From Ephemerocybe angulata (Eukaryota > Basidiomycota > Agaricomycetes > Agaricales > Psathyrellaceae), in NCBI GenBank assembly GCA_013368325.1, contig JAACJK010000001.1, forward strand, positions 310,001 to 374,000: a DNA stretch of 64,000 nucleotides, in the 5' to 3' direction. The first letter of the stretch is position 1. Each line of letters starts with the position of its first letter. A program made the position numbers and the translations under genes. A model generated the notes under the pieces. That model was not told where the DNA came from and made no database searches. It saw only the letters and a program-made list of their open reading frames with translations. This document shows positions 24,430 through 35,939 of this stretch, piece by piece.

Positions 24430-25848
24430 GCCAAGCCCAACACCCCAAAACACAATGAGCACGCCGGATATAGCCTGTGCGCGAAAATTCGAGGGTTGCC
24501 AGGCCTGTGCAAACTCAGCGGCGACAGACACATGACGCTGATGCTGGCAGGCAGATCTGCTGTGGCATCCCCAGAATCTAGAGATCTGCCAGCATCATCA
24601 TCAACCTCTGAATCCCCCGGTGTCCATCCATCCTTCGTTCATTCATTGAATGAATGAAAGAGCGGGTCCAAGATGAAAGGCCGTGACGGAAGAAGGGATG
24701 GAAGCAACTTCAAGCAAGCTAGCACACCTGCTCCACACCACTTCCGATCGCGAAACCGCCCATCCGTCCGTCCGTCCGTCCCCCGCGCGTTCGTTAATGG
24801 TTAATTAAACGCCGTCGCGAAGGCGCAAGATGACGGTGGATGGGATCAGGAGATGCGCTTGCGCGAAGAGGCCCCTATGCGGCTGGGGGCAGTGATCAAG
24901 CAAATCGTCCTGCAGATCCCCACAACGGCGGGCCCGCCAGACGGATAGACGGACAGACGGGCAGACGGATAGACGGGCATAAGAGATACAACGCATGTAG
25001 AGAGAGAAACTCACCTAGGCGCAGAAACGGGGCAGAACACTTCAGCTTTAGACCTGTAAAACAAACGTCATCGTCAGCTACCCATCCATGCCATGCTTGA
25101 CCTCGCCAATAAAACAAAGATAACAGCGTAGCAACGGTGCTAAGGGGACCGTCGGACATCGAGCGAACAGAAGGCAGCGAAGAGGAAGTAAGTAGGGAAG
25201 GGTAGAAGATTAGATGATTAGAAGAGGAAGAAGAACCCGCCCCGCAGTGCTTGTAGTGGTCTTCGTCGTCGTTATCGCGTTCCTGGCCGCCGCGGCCATG
25301 ACTCCCCGCCCTGCCGTGCACCATGGGCCCATGACTCACGCACGGCGCACGGACGCTTCGCCCAGGCACGCACGCACGCCGAGCCGAATAACGCTGCATC
25401 CATAGGACCGCAACGCCCATTCGTGCATCCAAAACGCAGATGCAAAAAAAGCAGGGTAAAGGATAAGAGCGAGTGCGTTGAATGCAGGAAGAACGAACTA
25501 AGAACAGAAAGTCGAAGAAGAAGAGAAGACGACGCGATGCACAGAACGAAGGAGCGAATTTCAAAAAGCAAAGAGATGAATGCTCGCCAACGCCCAATTT
25601 CAAGTACCCCAAACCGCGTAATTTCCAATAGCAAGCCAGAATACCAATCCCCCTGAATAGCAATGAATGCAACGGAATAAATCCAAAGAAAGAATTCCAA
25701 AGAAAGCAAGCAAGCCTGAATGAATAGGCGCCCAAATCAAATCCAAAAAAAGGACGAATGAATACCCCACCCAATCCCAGCACACCATGCGGGCCACCCG
25801 ACCACCTGAGCCACCAACTACGAGTCTGGAACGCGGTTAAAAACCCCG

Positions 25849-25913
25849 ATTGGCTGAATTGGTTGGCCGTCCCCCAATCACAGTGATACCCTTATCACCG
25901 ACGGCCGGCCAAT
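25849..25913. promoter_or_regulatory. Cluster of four CCAAT boxes
   Basis: Two ATTGG (25849, 25858) and two CCAAT (25874, 25909) lie within 65 bp, two in each orientation, around the inverted repeat GTGATACCCTTATCAC. CCAAT is the target of the HAP complex. Which transcript it serves is unclear. Confidence 0.4.
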
Positions 25914-28434
25914 CACAACTTGTCTATGTGATCGCTCCTAGGGGAGAGGTCGCAAGCGCCGGCCCTCGACGAGCGATAGCGAAAGGTATGTGGAAGGGGT
26001 ATGTTGAATGGGGTGCGATGGGAGAGTATAATGAAAGATGGGTTGGTAGGGAACTCGAAGGAAAGTGTGGGAGGCTTGAATGAAGGTTGGTGAACCGTGA
26101 ACGTCATCAGAGTAAACAGCGAAAGGTCGAATGACGACGAGGGACGACTCGGTGAGCCTCGAAAAATAAGATCGATGGAAAAGAAAGCCTCGAAGAAGGA
26201 TTCAGGCAGAGTCCAGACGACTTGGCTTCTCAGCCTTTCGCAAACCTAAAGTGCGATAGGGCACATCCCAATTAAACAACACCCTCACACTAAGCGCCTG
26301 CCATCGTCATCGTCCCCCACCAACCAACCACGAAGCGCACAAACGAACGTGCAAAGAACCAACGAATCAAGAGCATCAAACCCCAGAAGCAAGACGAAGA
26401 CTCGGCGTCTAGAGCATCGTAGGAAAAGAAGCTTAAAGCGACAAGCCAAGCCAGAGAGTCGTACAGCCCGCGGAGAGATCGCTGAACCAAAGAAAACACG
26501 AGTCTATGACGCAACCACGAAGCCGCCCACATCTCCGCCTGCCTGCCTGGCTGTCGACCTCGGAAGCACCCTCGGAACGCCCGCAATGACGATGAAAGAA
26601 AGGAAGAACGGGGTGAAGAAGAGAATGAATGAGGGAAGACTTTGTGAATGAAGAGAGCAGGGGACTGAACCCGCAATAGCCTTCCCGCAGCTGTGCCGTG
26701 CCGTCCGTCCGTACGTCGAGTCCAATCATCCACCGTTCTCGCCGTCCGCGTGTCGAAAGCTCGCCGCCGTAATCGTAGCAATACCCGCTTCGCCCCAGTT
26801 CCAATCTATAAAGCAACAGAGCAAGTGAGTGTATCCAGCCATCGACGACGTCATCACCCCGGGCGCTAATTCCTCGCAGACCACCCTAAATCCGGGGGAT
26901 CAAGGAATCACAACAAAAGCCCTCCCACACCCACCCAGTCGATCCACAACGCAAAATGAAATAAACAGCGAAAGAACAGAAAGATCGTGACATTTCGTCA
27001 ACGATCATTCGTCCGTCCGCACACAATCCCCGAGACATTTTGAGGCCAAAGACGCCCAAAGCAGATTTAATAGAACCTATCGGAAGGGTCGAAGGAAGGA
27101 AGGAAGAAGTAGGGCCACGGTAACGGAGGAAGTTCAAAGTGGAAGTGGTCGAACGACGTGGCGTCCATGTGCCACACGTACGTAGCAGATATCTGCGTCT
27201 GGATGACGAGAAAGCGGTACATAGAGCCCGGGCCAATGGGCGAGAACCAATCGGAGGGGCTCTGGGCGTACTGCGCAGAACCCTCTCTGCAGAGAGAACG
27301 GAGGCAGAAGGTTGGCAGAAGGCGTAGCATGTAAAAATAAAAAGTCCAGAGTACGCTCGACCCTGCCGTAGCAGCGCAGAACACAAGATCTCCCGTGACG
27401 GTACTGAGTACCGTAAAGACTTGGTCTAACCCAAAGCACATGGAGAACACGAAGAGAACGCTCGATAGACGCGGAGATGCGCTATGTAGGTCTGTCTTTT
27501 CGGCGTTGAACCCTTTGCCGACACCCAAAACATAAAGTTTGACTTTTTAGTTTCGAAGCGAGAGCTGCTTGGATACCATCTATCCAGGGAAGGTCGGATG
27601 CAGAGAACGGAAGGAAGGCCTTCGAACGAACGCGAGAAAAAGGAAAGATGGATTGAAGCGCAAGAAAATATGGAGTAAAATTGGAACTTCGCGTGAGCGC
27701 TGAGCGGTGCAGCAGCAGCACCTCGAGAGCCTGGGCCGCCGAAAAAGGCGCCCAACATACTGTGGAGAAATAAGAACGGAAGAGAAGGATTCTGAGCTGC
27801 GGGGGACGATCACCCAGTCTGCTCAGAAAAGAAAGAAGTGGTATGTGGTCGTTTGACCAAGCCCTCGTGGTGAGTTCATGCCCATAGCAACATCCGAATG
27901 CGAGATAAGACCTGATAAGACACGTTTGACCGGACCAAAACGATCTTCAAGGTGAAAAATAGACGAGTATAAGGAAGGTCAATTAACCGAAGGCAGACGG
28001 GGCCGCCCCGACAAGCGGAATTAAATAGATTGGTGGGATGCTCTCAAAGCCATTCGAAACCGCGATCATGGAGATCTCAGAATTGAGTTGAGGAGGAGGA
28101 AAAGGCAGCAATTCCGCCAAAAAGACCGAAAACGTAACCCATTAAACAAAAGTTATGAAACGTACGTACCCAGAGCCGAAGAGAAGGTGCGGGCGGGAGT
28201 TTGAGCAGCGGTGCTTAAAGGGACCATGGCGACGAGCGAGTTTAATCATGGCGGGTGCAGCGGGTGGACCGGGGTCGGACGATGGTGGCCGAAGACATGT
28301 AGACCATGGGGCAGCGCACGACAAGGCAAATAAAGACAGAAAAAAACAACGAGGAAAATGTCGCAAAAAGGCGAAGGAAAAGTGGAAAACGGAGCCGCAA
28401 AGAGGACTGAGAGGGATCAAAGGAAAGCACGTAC

Positions 28435-29638
28435 GGAGTAAGGTTATCGATTCCCAGATACTTCATGTCGACAGGGATGTAGTGCTTGTTTGGCAGGGAA
28501 TAGCTGACGTCCTTGATCCCAGCGTTCTCAGCGATAATACGCTGACCCATCTTGTACAGGGTAGCCTATACAAGGGAAAAGTTGACCACAACCGGTCAGC
28601 ATACACGGGCGCTAATCGAAATCCACAACAGTCGTACCTGGACACTGGCGCTCTCATCGACAGCAAAGACCTCCAAGGTCGCCTTCCTAGCACGTTCAGC
28701 GACCCCGTCGTCCCAGACACTCCCCGCGTAACCCTCGTCGCCCTCCTTGAGGGGCACCTGGAACTCGGTCTTCGCCTCGTCCTGGGGCGCGACGAGCTTG
28801 ATGTCCGAAAAGGTGTAGGAGAGGTCGACGGAGGTGCTGAAGATGCGGTCGTCCACGGGCACGAGCGTGGTGTACTCATCGCGATAGAAGTTCTCGAACG
28901 CGGAGCCGGTGGACTTGAGCACGAGAAGGTCCGTCAGTCCCGAGGTGAGGGTCGCTGTGAGCGCGTGTTTGCCCGCCGTGGCATCGACCTGTTCGCAAGT
29001 CGGTTTAAGAGAATGCTGGGAGAGGAGTTGAAAGGGGACGCACGATGGCTTTGACTACCCTCCTGTCATCGCCGTCACGGTAGAACGAGTGCTTGTGCTC
29101 CTTCCCGTCTACCGTAATACGGGACCAGCGGAGCTGGGTGACGGTGACGTGCACTTTGTGGATGTGCGCGTACTTGGAGCTGAAGAAGGTTCCGATGTGA
29201 AGAGCGAACTTTTCGGGCGACAGGATGTACGGGGAGGTCTTGGCGAGGACTTGATGAGGGGAGGTGATATGTGAGGTTTAATCGGGATGCTTTGGAGGAT
29301 ATGACGCACAGTATGTGATGTTCTTGACTGCCAGCACGATGGTTTGGATCAGCATAATGAGCCAGTGGGATGGTGGGGGCCTACGCACTAGAGTCTGTAG
29401 CGACGACTACCGAGTTATCTGCTTCAGTATAGCTGGATCTCGGTTAGTATTATCTCTGCTCCTGAGGTAGGTATAATACACACCTTGTTTCGATGTCTCC
29501 TTCCAGGAGCGTCTCGACGCTGTACTCGACGACAGTGTGCAGACCATCGTCGCCTCGTACGATGCGGAAGACACGGACGTTGGTCTTGCCGTACTTGGCG
29601 TAGGACAGGGTGGAGAGCTCAGCGGCGTTGGTCGACAT
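28435..29638 (-). CDS. uaZ: Uricase (urate oxidase), last C-terminal residues not located
   Basis: Oxidises urate toward allantoin; a cofactor-free, usually peroxisomal enzyme of purine breakdown. Six exons join in phase: 29638-29484, 29432-29389, 29327-29310, 29249-29044, 28988-28638 and 28565-28435. Family landmarks in order: YAKYGKTNVRVFRIVR with the catalytic Lys, EGDIETSYTEADNSVVVATD with the Thr-Asp pair, LSPEKFALHIG, RDEYTTLVPVDDR, and LPNKHYIPVDMKYLGIDNL. About 301 residues are accounted for. The model stops at a donor GTACGT after NLTP; family members continue for about 20 residues (AEVF...PSGLI...) and often end in a peroxisomal signal, and I could not find such an exon in the next kilobase. 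Guanine deaminase of the same pathway is at 1.4-3.0 kb. Confidence 0.93.
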
Positions 29639-29846
29639 GGTATGCTCGCTAGATCGTTTCTCGAATTGTGCTGTAGGGCGTTGTTCCGAGGTGGTGGTCG
29701 AAGTTCAAGAGCGATCGTCCTGGTTCTTATCAGCACACTCTTGATTCACGTTCTTGAGCCCAGGCCAAAGGATCCACGATGATAAAGATGGCACCATGGT
29801 GGAACATGATAACAAGCGGTGGCGATCTGGGCAAGGGCTTGTATTG

Positions 29847-29886
29847 ATAAGATAGCGGGGATAGGGGCTTCAGATAATAAGCGCTC
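29847..29886 (+). repeat. Direct repeat, left copy (partner 33548-33601)
   Basis: A 23-bp block (29847-29869) followed by CAGATAATAAGCGCTC is found again at 33548-33601, where 15 extra bases separate the two blocks. One copy lies upstream of uricase, the other directly upstream of the PIG-X gene, and they flank the segment with the second F-box copy. Confidence 0.8.
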
Positions 29887-30135
29887 GGAACAGAACGATT
29901 CCTCTGTTTCACTCGGACTCGTAACATCTCAATACATCTGGTATTCTAAACACAATTAACCTCGGCTCGCAGGCACGGACTTGGGTTTCGCGTGATGTTA
30001 GAATTAGCCGCTGTTCGACAACAGGCGCGAGACCTGCATCCGTTGAAATCGCGTGCGGTCCCACTTGTGTCTCAACATCCATCTGCCTGGAACAAATATT
30101 CATAGAGTAAAGCTGTTGCTCGCCCACTGCAGGAC

Positions 30136-32323
30136 ATGGAGAAACTTCCCATTGAGCTTGGAATTTTGATAGTAAAAGAGCTCCCTACTCGAGACATCTG
30201 CCGTCTGCAACAGGTTCGTCCAACTTGCACCCTCTCCATCGAACGAAACGAACGATTGACTCCATGACTCATTGCAGACTTGCAGGGCTTTCTATGATCT
30301 CATTGAGGATGACTCAGTCCTATGGAGAGAACGCCTCCAACGCCAATGCGGCGCGGATGTCCTCTGGTCCAGCTTCTTCACCACGTCCGAGTTGAGGAGG
30401 GCGTGCACCGGTACATTGCGTTTCAAACATCGGTATCGCCGGGGAGGCCACCCCACGCCACCCATCGCCCGGCTTCTTCCACACAAGGACGAAGGCGATC
30501 AGCTTCAGAACGACCTGAACCAAGGCGAGGGTTTCTCACTGGCATATATTGAAGAAAGCAGTAACTTTCACCTCATACCTGGGGGGCGCTTCCTCATCAC
30601 TGTGGACAAAAGGTGGCTCCGAGTATGGGATCTAGGTCCACCTGGGAGCCTGAATGAGCCATGCGAAGTAGTGCTCCACGAAATCGACTGTGTCGATACG
30701 CAGCCCATAATTGTAGACGTCGCCGTCGCCGACACGGATAGGGTGCATTTGCTCATCCGGGAGGACCACAGCGTACGCAGGTTGCCCCAACCATTCGAGT
30801 GCGTCGTGTTCAAGTTCCTGAGATTACATGATGAGAATGAAAATCTAACACACTTGGGTTTGCCACAGTCAAAGTGAATACAACTTGAATGGCCTGTCGA
30901 GGGTCAGAATCTTCCGCCGATTTCAGATACGTCTTCCAGACAAGGGCCAGCATTCTGTAGAAGGGCTCGGCCGGCTTTGCGTGCTCCATTCATTTAATGG
31001 AATCTATGACCGATGTGCTGCTCAGCATGGGCCCGTTGTTGCGCTCGGGTTTGGAAAAACACTACTTCTCTGGGACACTTCAGATTCCCCGGATAAAAAC
31101 TGGGTCGCATCAGCAACACGGACAGAGGGCGTAGTAAGTACTACCGGTCAAGACGTAGGCAACGATGTTCTCGGTCGCGAATTCAGTGACTCACGAACTT
31201 ACAGGTCTTTTTTCATCAAGGCTACGTCTTCGCCGTTGACGTAGATCATCTGAGAGTTTTCAACTTGACAGGTATTACTCATTGCTCGGTAGGAAAGGGG
31301 GTGGTGGACATTCAGGATGGGACCCCCGACTTGGGCTATATCCCTACCCCTCAAATATGGACATACCAGCGGCCCTTTACAGGAGGTATCTTCAGGCCCT
31401 GGGCATCCGATTTTATGCTGCACAAGCCGGTGGCAGACAATGGTCCACTGTTCTATGATATTAGGAATACGCCACCCGCCGATGAAACACTGGAGCACAT
31501 GCCATTGCCTTCATACATTCGGCTCCGCTTTTGCTTTCGTCCAGACAACCCCTCGGCGGGTTCGCTCCTTCGCACTAAAAGATATCTAACAGCAACCCAG
31601 CCATGTGATATTCCCCAGCTTCGTTTCCCCCTGGATGATGGGGTTGCAGGGTACATCTGGTATGATAGCTTGGACTATCAGCACAGAGCACAATTTGGAG
31701 ACCGACACCTTGAAAGAGGAGGCATATTTGTTTCCATACTTGACGACCCTGACTCCCCCGAGCCTTCTATCCTCGAAGATGACCCTGACTTCCCAGAACC
31801 AGCTGGTTCTGTCGTTGAAGGCCTAGGAGACTTTTCCGAAATGATTGCGAGGCCAAATAATGAGACTAGAGTGCAGCGTGTCTCGATGTGTCCATTATCA
31901 GGGAGGGTCATTGTTCTCTGGAATCGAGAATCCAAGGACGATCGGTTTGTCGAGATTTTCGACCTTTATGATTCTTTGCCTGCCTCCGAGTTCCAGCCAC
32001 GGGCAAGAGAGGGGCCGAGGTCGGTCAAAATCGATCTCTTCATCATCCTCATCGGGGTCATCGTCTACATCGTCCTCGCCCACCTCTCCCTACTACCAGC
32101 ACCACCAAGCACCGGCGCAGGCAGCGGGAGTTCCGGAAGATCAACCTCCCCTTCCTATAAAAGCCGGAACTCCACAGCTTCAACGCTAACGGGGGACTGC
32201 GAAGCAGCCGAAGTAACCTGGTGTTGCAGTCTCCTCGAGTTCGAAGGGGGGCAAAGCAGGGCTGGGCGGCGGAGCTGCGCCGTCAGCGATGACGCGCTTC
32301 CTCTACTTGCTGTCGACGCCTGA
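30136..32323 (+). pseudogene. F-box protein, copy 2, interrupted by an in-frame stop
   Basis: Close relative of the F-box gene at 13981-15816, sharing its 5' flank. Exons by comparison: 30136-30213, 30278-30902, 30961-31133 and 31205 onward; the third intron here has a perfect GTAAGT donor. In exon 2 a TGA at 30875-30877 replaces a TCA serine codon of copy 1, so translation would stop after about 225 residues, leaving the F-box but removing the rest. Downstream exons remain open up to ..EIFDLYDSLPA, after which similarity ends and the frame runs into unrelated sequence until 32323. The C-terminal tail should not be trusted. It could still give a short F-box-only protein. Confidence 0.8.
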
Positions 32324-32831
32324 TATTCAAACCCTGGCATTGCCGGGGCTCTCATTTGACGAGTGGGTCGGTATCGCTGACATGCTGGGCTTGTAGAGTG
32401 ATGTTCGCCAGTTCAGGTGGGTGCGTCTGTTGGGAATCGAGCGAGAGGAGGTTCCCAACAAGGGGCATCGTATGGGATATTCGACCGGGAGAACTACAAG
32501 GGGAGGAGTCTTCCTTTCTTGACAAGCCTAGAAGTAGATTTGATAGACGCTTGAGTCGGTAGGGTGAGTGAAGATTTTGAGGAGCATAGGTCTTTGAACG
32601 TGGACTGCTTGCATTGGAGAGGGTATATATTGTAGTCGTGTTGTGTTAACGCTATTCTTGACGTCGGGTATTGTAAAGCTGAGATAGAACATAAAGCGAA
32701 GTAGATGGCTAGGGTGTTGTTTGAGAGGGTCGTGAGTTGGCAGCCATTCGACGAGAATGTCCTAGTTGCTTTTGACCTTGCTGCTCGCCCCTCCTCAGGC
32801 CTCATAGCCTAGCACCTGCCCTCCACGCCTC

Positions 32832-33529
32832 TTAGGAAACCCATGCAAAGCAAGCTAAGACGACGGCGGTGGTTCCCAATTCGACGGTCGGTAAGTCCAG
32901 GGTATTGCCAAGGGGTGCCGAGATCGCCAGGGACTGCTCTGGCGACTGTGCCGCAGAGCGACGAGCCCCTAAACGAGGTTGGGATGGTAGCCAGTAGAAA
33001 TTGGGGTATTTTCCTGTGTTGGCGCACGAGAGTGTGTCGTCTGGTGGAATGATGAGCTACGGTGCAATCAGGTGTGGCTGGACACTCTGCTCACCACACG
33101 CCAAAACGACCGTTGGACCGCTGAACTCCTGGATAATGTATGGCTTCGAAGTCGAAGCAACAGGCTCTCCGTACCGGACGTGTACCGGGAGCTGCACTCG
33201 GGCTGATCCAGTCGTCTCCGTTGGTAGCTTCCGCTGAATGACAACCTCCACCCCGATCGCCTCCTCCTCCTCCCCCTCATTCACTAGTAATGCACCGGCC
33301 CCTCAAGCTCCTTCGCACCCCTTCCTCGTGTTCCAAGCAGCTGATATTCCGCGTCTCGCATTTCAAGTTCGTATGGGTCCACGAAAAGTAGGGGAGGAAG
33401 TTCGTAGTGGAGAAAAAGATGTGGTGTCGCTATTCGTGGGTGCAGAGAGATGTGTATGTCGGGTATTATGCTAGGATGAGAGCCATAAGCCGGGTCCAGG
33501 GTCGAATTTGTGGAAAGTTTGGAGGCCAT
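32832..33529 (-). CDS. PBN1: PIG-X/PBN1-type subunit of GPI mannosyltransferase I
   Basis: An ER membrane protein that stabilises the first mannosyltransferase of GPI-anchor synthesis (partner: PIG-M/Gpi14). Three exons fit: 33529-33296, 33233-33095 and 33013-32832 (introns 62 and 81 nt), giving 184 residues. Family signatures: LHYELPPLLFVDPYELEMR, then VQLPVHVRYGEP and YIIQEFSGPTVVLACG, followed by a C-terminal hydrophobic segment TTAVVLACFAWVS that would be the membrane anchor. The first intron is inferred, because unspliced reading meets a stop directly after KELEGPV; a one-base frameshift is the alternative. It is shorter than yeast Pbn1 and closer in size to the animal PIG-X domain. Confidence 0.75.
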
Positions 33530-33547
33530 AGTAGGGATGGTGGTGGT

Positions 33548-33601
33548 ATAAGATAGCGGGGATAGGGGCTATTGCGCTTCAGTATCAGATAATAAGCGCT
33601 C
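33548..33601 (+). repeat. Direct repeat, right copy (partner 29847-29886)
   Basis: Same two blocks as at 29847-29886 with a 15-bp insertion between them. It begins 19 bp upstream of the PIG-X start codon. Confidence 0.8.
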
Positions 33602-33882
33602 TACATCAGGGGCGCCTGAGGAAGAACCAGACAAGGCTGAGGGTGACTGGAGAATAAAGCGTATGGGATGGCGAGGCATGTTGTTTAAACCACTTGCTTC
33701 GGAAGGGTACTCATTTCTGTCGAATCGATCCGGTTGCTGGTAAAGACGCGCTGTGTGCTGGATCCTCCAGTAGCAGAGTTGTTGCATGTAAATCGTAAGT
33801 TATGTTTCCCAGCAACGTACTTAATCTACCCTATGATACATCCAGAAAGCCCAAAAACAAATAGCAGAAGAAACCGAAAGAG

Positions 33883-34738
33883 TCAAATCGCTATGCCGAT
33901 ATTCATCCCCAAGCCCTGCAGCGCATCCGCTTCCTGACTCTGAGCCGACTCAACCAAGTTCATGACCTCCTCCGGGTCCATCAAACCCCTCCCACTCCCT
34001 AACAGATAACTCAAGCTCTGACTCTGGCTGAGAGTCAGCTTGTCTTCAAAGAGCGGCTCTAGATCGAGCACCAGCTGCTCCGCAGCGTCGAGCTTCTCCA
34101 CGGCACGAGCATCGTCCTCCAAGACGCCGTTGACGAGGGCGACGTAGTCGATCCCACTCGTGTCGACCTCCTTCCACCGCGAATCGCAGTATGCGATCAT
34201 GTGTTCCGAGAAGAGGATGAGTACGGCGAGCTTCTCGACGCTCTCCAGCACGCCCTTCGCCTCGTACTCCTGTTCCTGCAGCTCCGAGTTGGGATTGGAT
34301 ACGGAGTATGCCTGCATACCACTGCTCTCGTCCGTAGCGTTCGAATCCTGCTCCTCTTGGCGACGGCCCAGATGATCCTCCGGTCCAGGGACGAGACACA
34401 CTGCCTCGAAAGGATCCCCGAGCTCTGAAGTGAAGCTGGGGTAGAGGCTTGTAATGCTGGGATAGCATGTGTTGTCGACGCGGTAGTCCTGCGACGTCTG
34501 TAGCGACTGGAGGAGGATGTCGCGGAAGTAGTCGCGGGCGTCCTGCGCGTAGCATTTCACTTTGAAGAGATGGGTTGCTGTCCATGTGCGGCCCGTATTC
34601 GCGAGGCGGGTTTCAAGCTGGGGTTCGAGGAGTGCTGGTTAATGTCTGTGGGGACGAAGGGTAGGATCGACGCACATTTTTGAAGAGGAGGTTGATGATG
34701 GTAGCTTTATCAAACTCTTCGTAGTTCAAGACCGTCAT
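33883..34738 (-). CDS. Unrecognised acidic protein (265 aa)
   Basis: Two exons fit: 34738-34676 and 34617-33883, with a 58-nt intron (GTGCGT...CCCCAG). The joined start MTVLNYEEFDKATIINLLFK continues with LETRLANTGRTWTATHLFKV. The protein is acidic and Glu/Leu-rich, probably alpha-helical, without signal peptide, membrane segment or a motif I recognise. The C-terminal third (LDLEPLFEDKLTLSQSQSL) looks amphipathic. The frame is also open upstream of the chosen ATG, so the start could lie further out. The phase-matched intron and uninterrupted second exon support a real gene. Confidence 0.6.
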
Positions 34739-35568
34739 TCTGGCCCTGTATTCCAGTAGGGTCTTCCCTTTCGTGTATGTGGTGGTGGGAGGGTTGAGTT
34801 CTGTGTTCCGGACACTGAACGAGCTATTAAAACGAGCGTAAAGGAGGCTCTGTGATCTGGTGTGCTCGGAGGCTCTGTGATCTGGTGTGCTCAGAGAGGA
34901 GTCGGTCGACTGTAACCCGAAGCTGACAAATTGGCGGTAGTACCAGGAGTTAGGGAGAGCACGTCGATGTCGCCGTGAATATTGGGTCGAGGCAGACCAA
35001 CGCCTCCTTTCCCCGTAGATTTTCAGCGTATGGTTGCAATCGGGACCGGCGGAGCAGATGGTGAGACAACAAAGGGGCGGGTCGGATCGAGGTGCATTTT
35101 GTTGCGGCCCGCTGCTGGAATCGGTAAATGCTAGAGATTGGACCATCGCTAGGACCGGAGATAGCTCCTGCTGCCAGTGCGGGTGGGTCGCTGGTGGAGG
35201 TGGGCGGTGGTGCTTGCAGGTATTATGGGTTGTACAGGCTCATGTCGAGTCACTGAGTATTAGCCTCCCGCAGCTTGTAGTGTTGGTAGCCCTCTTAGGA
35301 TGACATGCAGCAGCACTAGCTGGTAGGACTTGGGTAGGACAGCGTCGAGGCCTCTAATACAGCTTCGTTTACAGTTCTTGTCGTTCTCCCATTCCAGAGC
35401 CTCGTCCTTGGAGTCCTACTTGCGAAAGTTGTCATGCCGGTCAGGCGCCCATGAATGAAGGGGAGGAGGAACAACGCACGAGCAGCGATCAGCCTTGGGA
35501 GATTCGTCGCACGCGCCAGCGGCCATTGGAAGCTTAACATGACCGACAAGGGTTGACCGATATTCATA

Positions 35569-35664
35569 GTCACTTTGCCGGAGTGGTTAACGGGATCGCC
35601 TGCTATTCATTAGTTGATCAGCGGTTGCTCTTTGAGCGCGTGTGTTCGAATCGCACAGGTGACG
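35569..35664 (+). tRNA. tRNA-Ser(GCU) with 14-nt intron
   Basis: The acceptor arm GTCACTT pairs with AGGTGAC and the discriminator base is G. The D stem is CCG/CGG, the anticodon stem ATCGC/GCGGT, and the anticodon GCT is at 35602-35604. A 14-nt intron (35606-35619) sits one base after the anticodon, the standard position. The variable arm is a GCTC-TTT-GAGC hairpin, and the T arm GTGTG/CGCAC encloses TTCGAAT. The spliced length of 82 nt suits tRNA-Ser. It decodes AGC/AGU. Confidence 0.95.
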
Positions 35665-35665
35665 A

Positions 35666-35671
35666 TTTTTT
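35666..35671 (+). terminator. Pol III terminator of tRNA-Ser
   Basis: A run of six T starts two bases after the tRNA 3' end, the usual RNA polymerase III stop. Confidence 0.85.
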
Positions 35672-35939
35672 GCTTCGTTCCCCTTCATTTTTTGGCTCGC
35701 TTTTTTTTGGCGTACGAGTTCAATGTCCAAAGTTCAAGAATCAAACTACAAAGTTCATGAAAAGTGGTATGAACTCGAGTCTCGACGCTGTGACTCCTCC
35801 CCAAACTTCGACACGAGTGCCACAGTGCCATGCAACCCAAGCTCAGAAAGCGTATGTATTGAAGGGATCCGGCACGGCGCTTAGCTACTACTCGCGCCTG
35901 TCTCTTCCAACCACAACGCTACATTTTCACCGCCTAGTT

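Larger units (their letters stand above)
23802..28434. other. Long gene-free interval upstream of the transcription factor
   Basis: About 4.6 kb with no supported protein gene. Minus-strand open frames (for example 24896-25783 and 26886-27758) are low in recognisable content and lack conserved domains. The interval contains possible control sites (two CRE palindromes, a CCAAT-box cluster), (CCGT)n-like runs near 24765, and A-rich stretches. Long upstream regions are common for fungal regulatory genes, and part may be a spliced 5' leader. Confidence 0.45.

Noticed and set aside
24896..25783. A 295-codon minus-strand frame
   Set aside because: No domain, uneven composition (Phe/Leu/Arg/Cys-rich), no matching splice context; it lies in the upstream region of the regulator gene.
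26886..27758. Several overlapping minus-strand frames, one starting MLGAFFGGPGSRG
   Set aside because: Considered as a small mitochondrial protein or the missing uricase end, but no frame continues convincingly and no family match is recognised.
31980..32323. Hydrophobic C-terminal tail on F-box copy 2 that looks like a membrane helix
   Set aside because: Similarity to the other F-box copies ends before it, and the hydrophobic run is the complement of a GAT/GAC-rich acidic stretch, so it is probably read-through of unrelated DNA.
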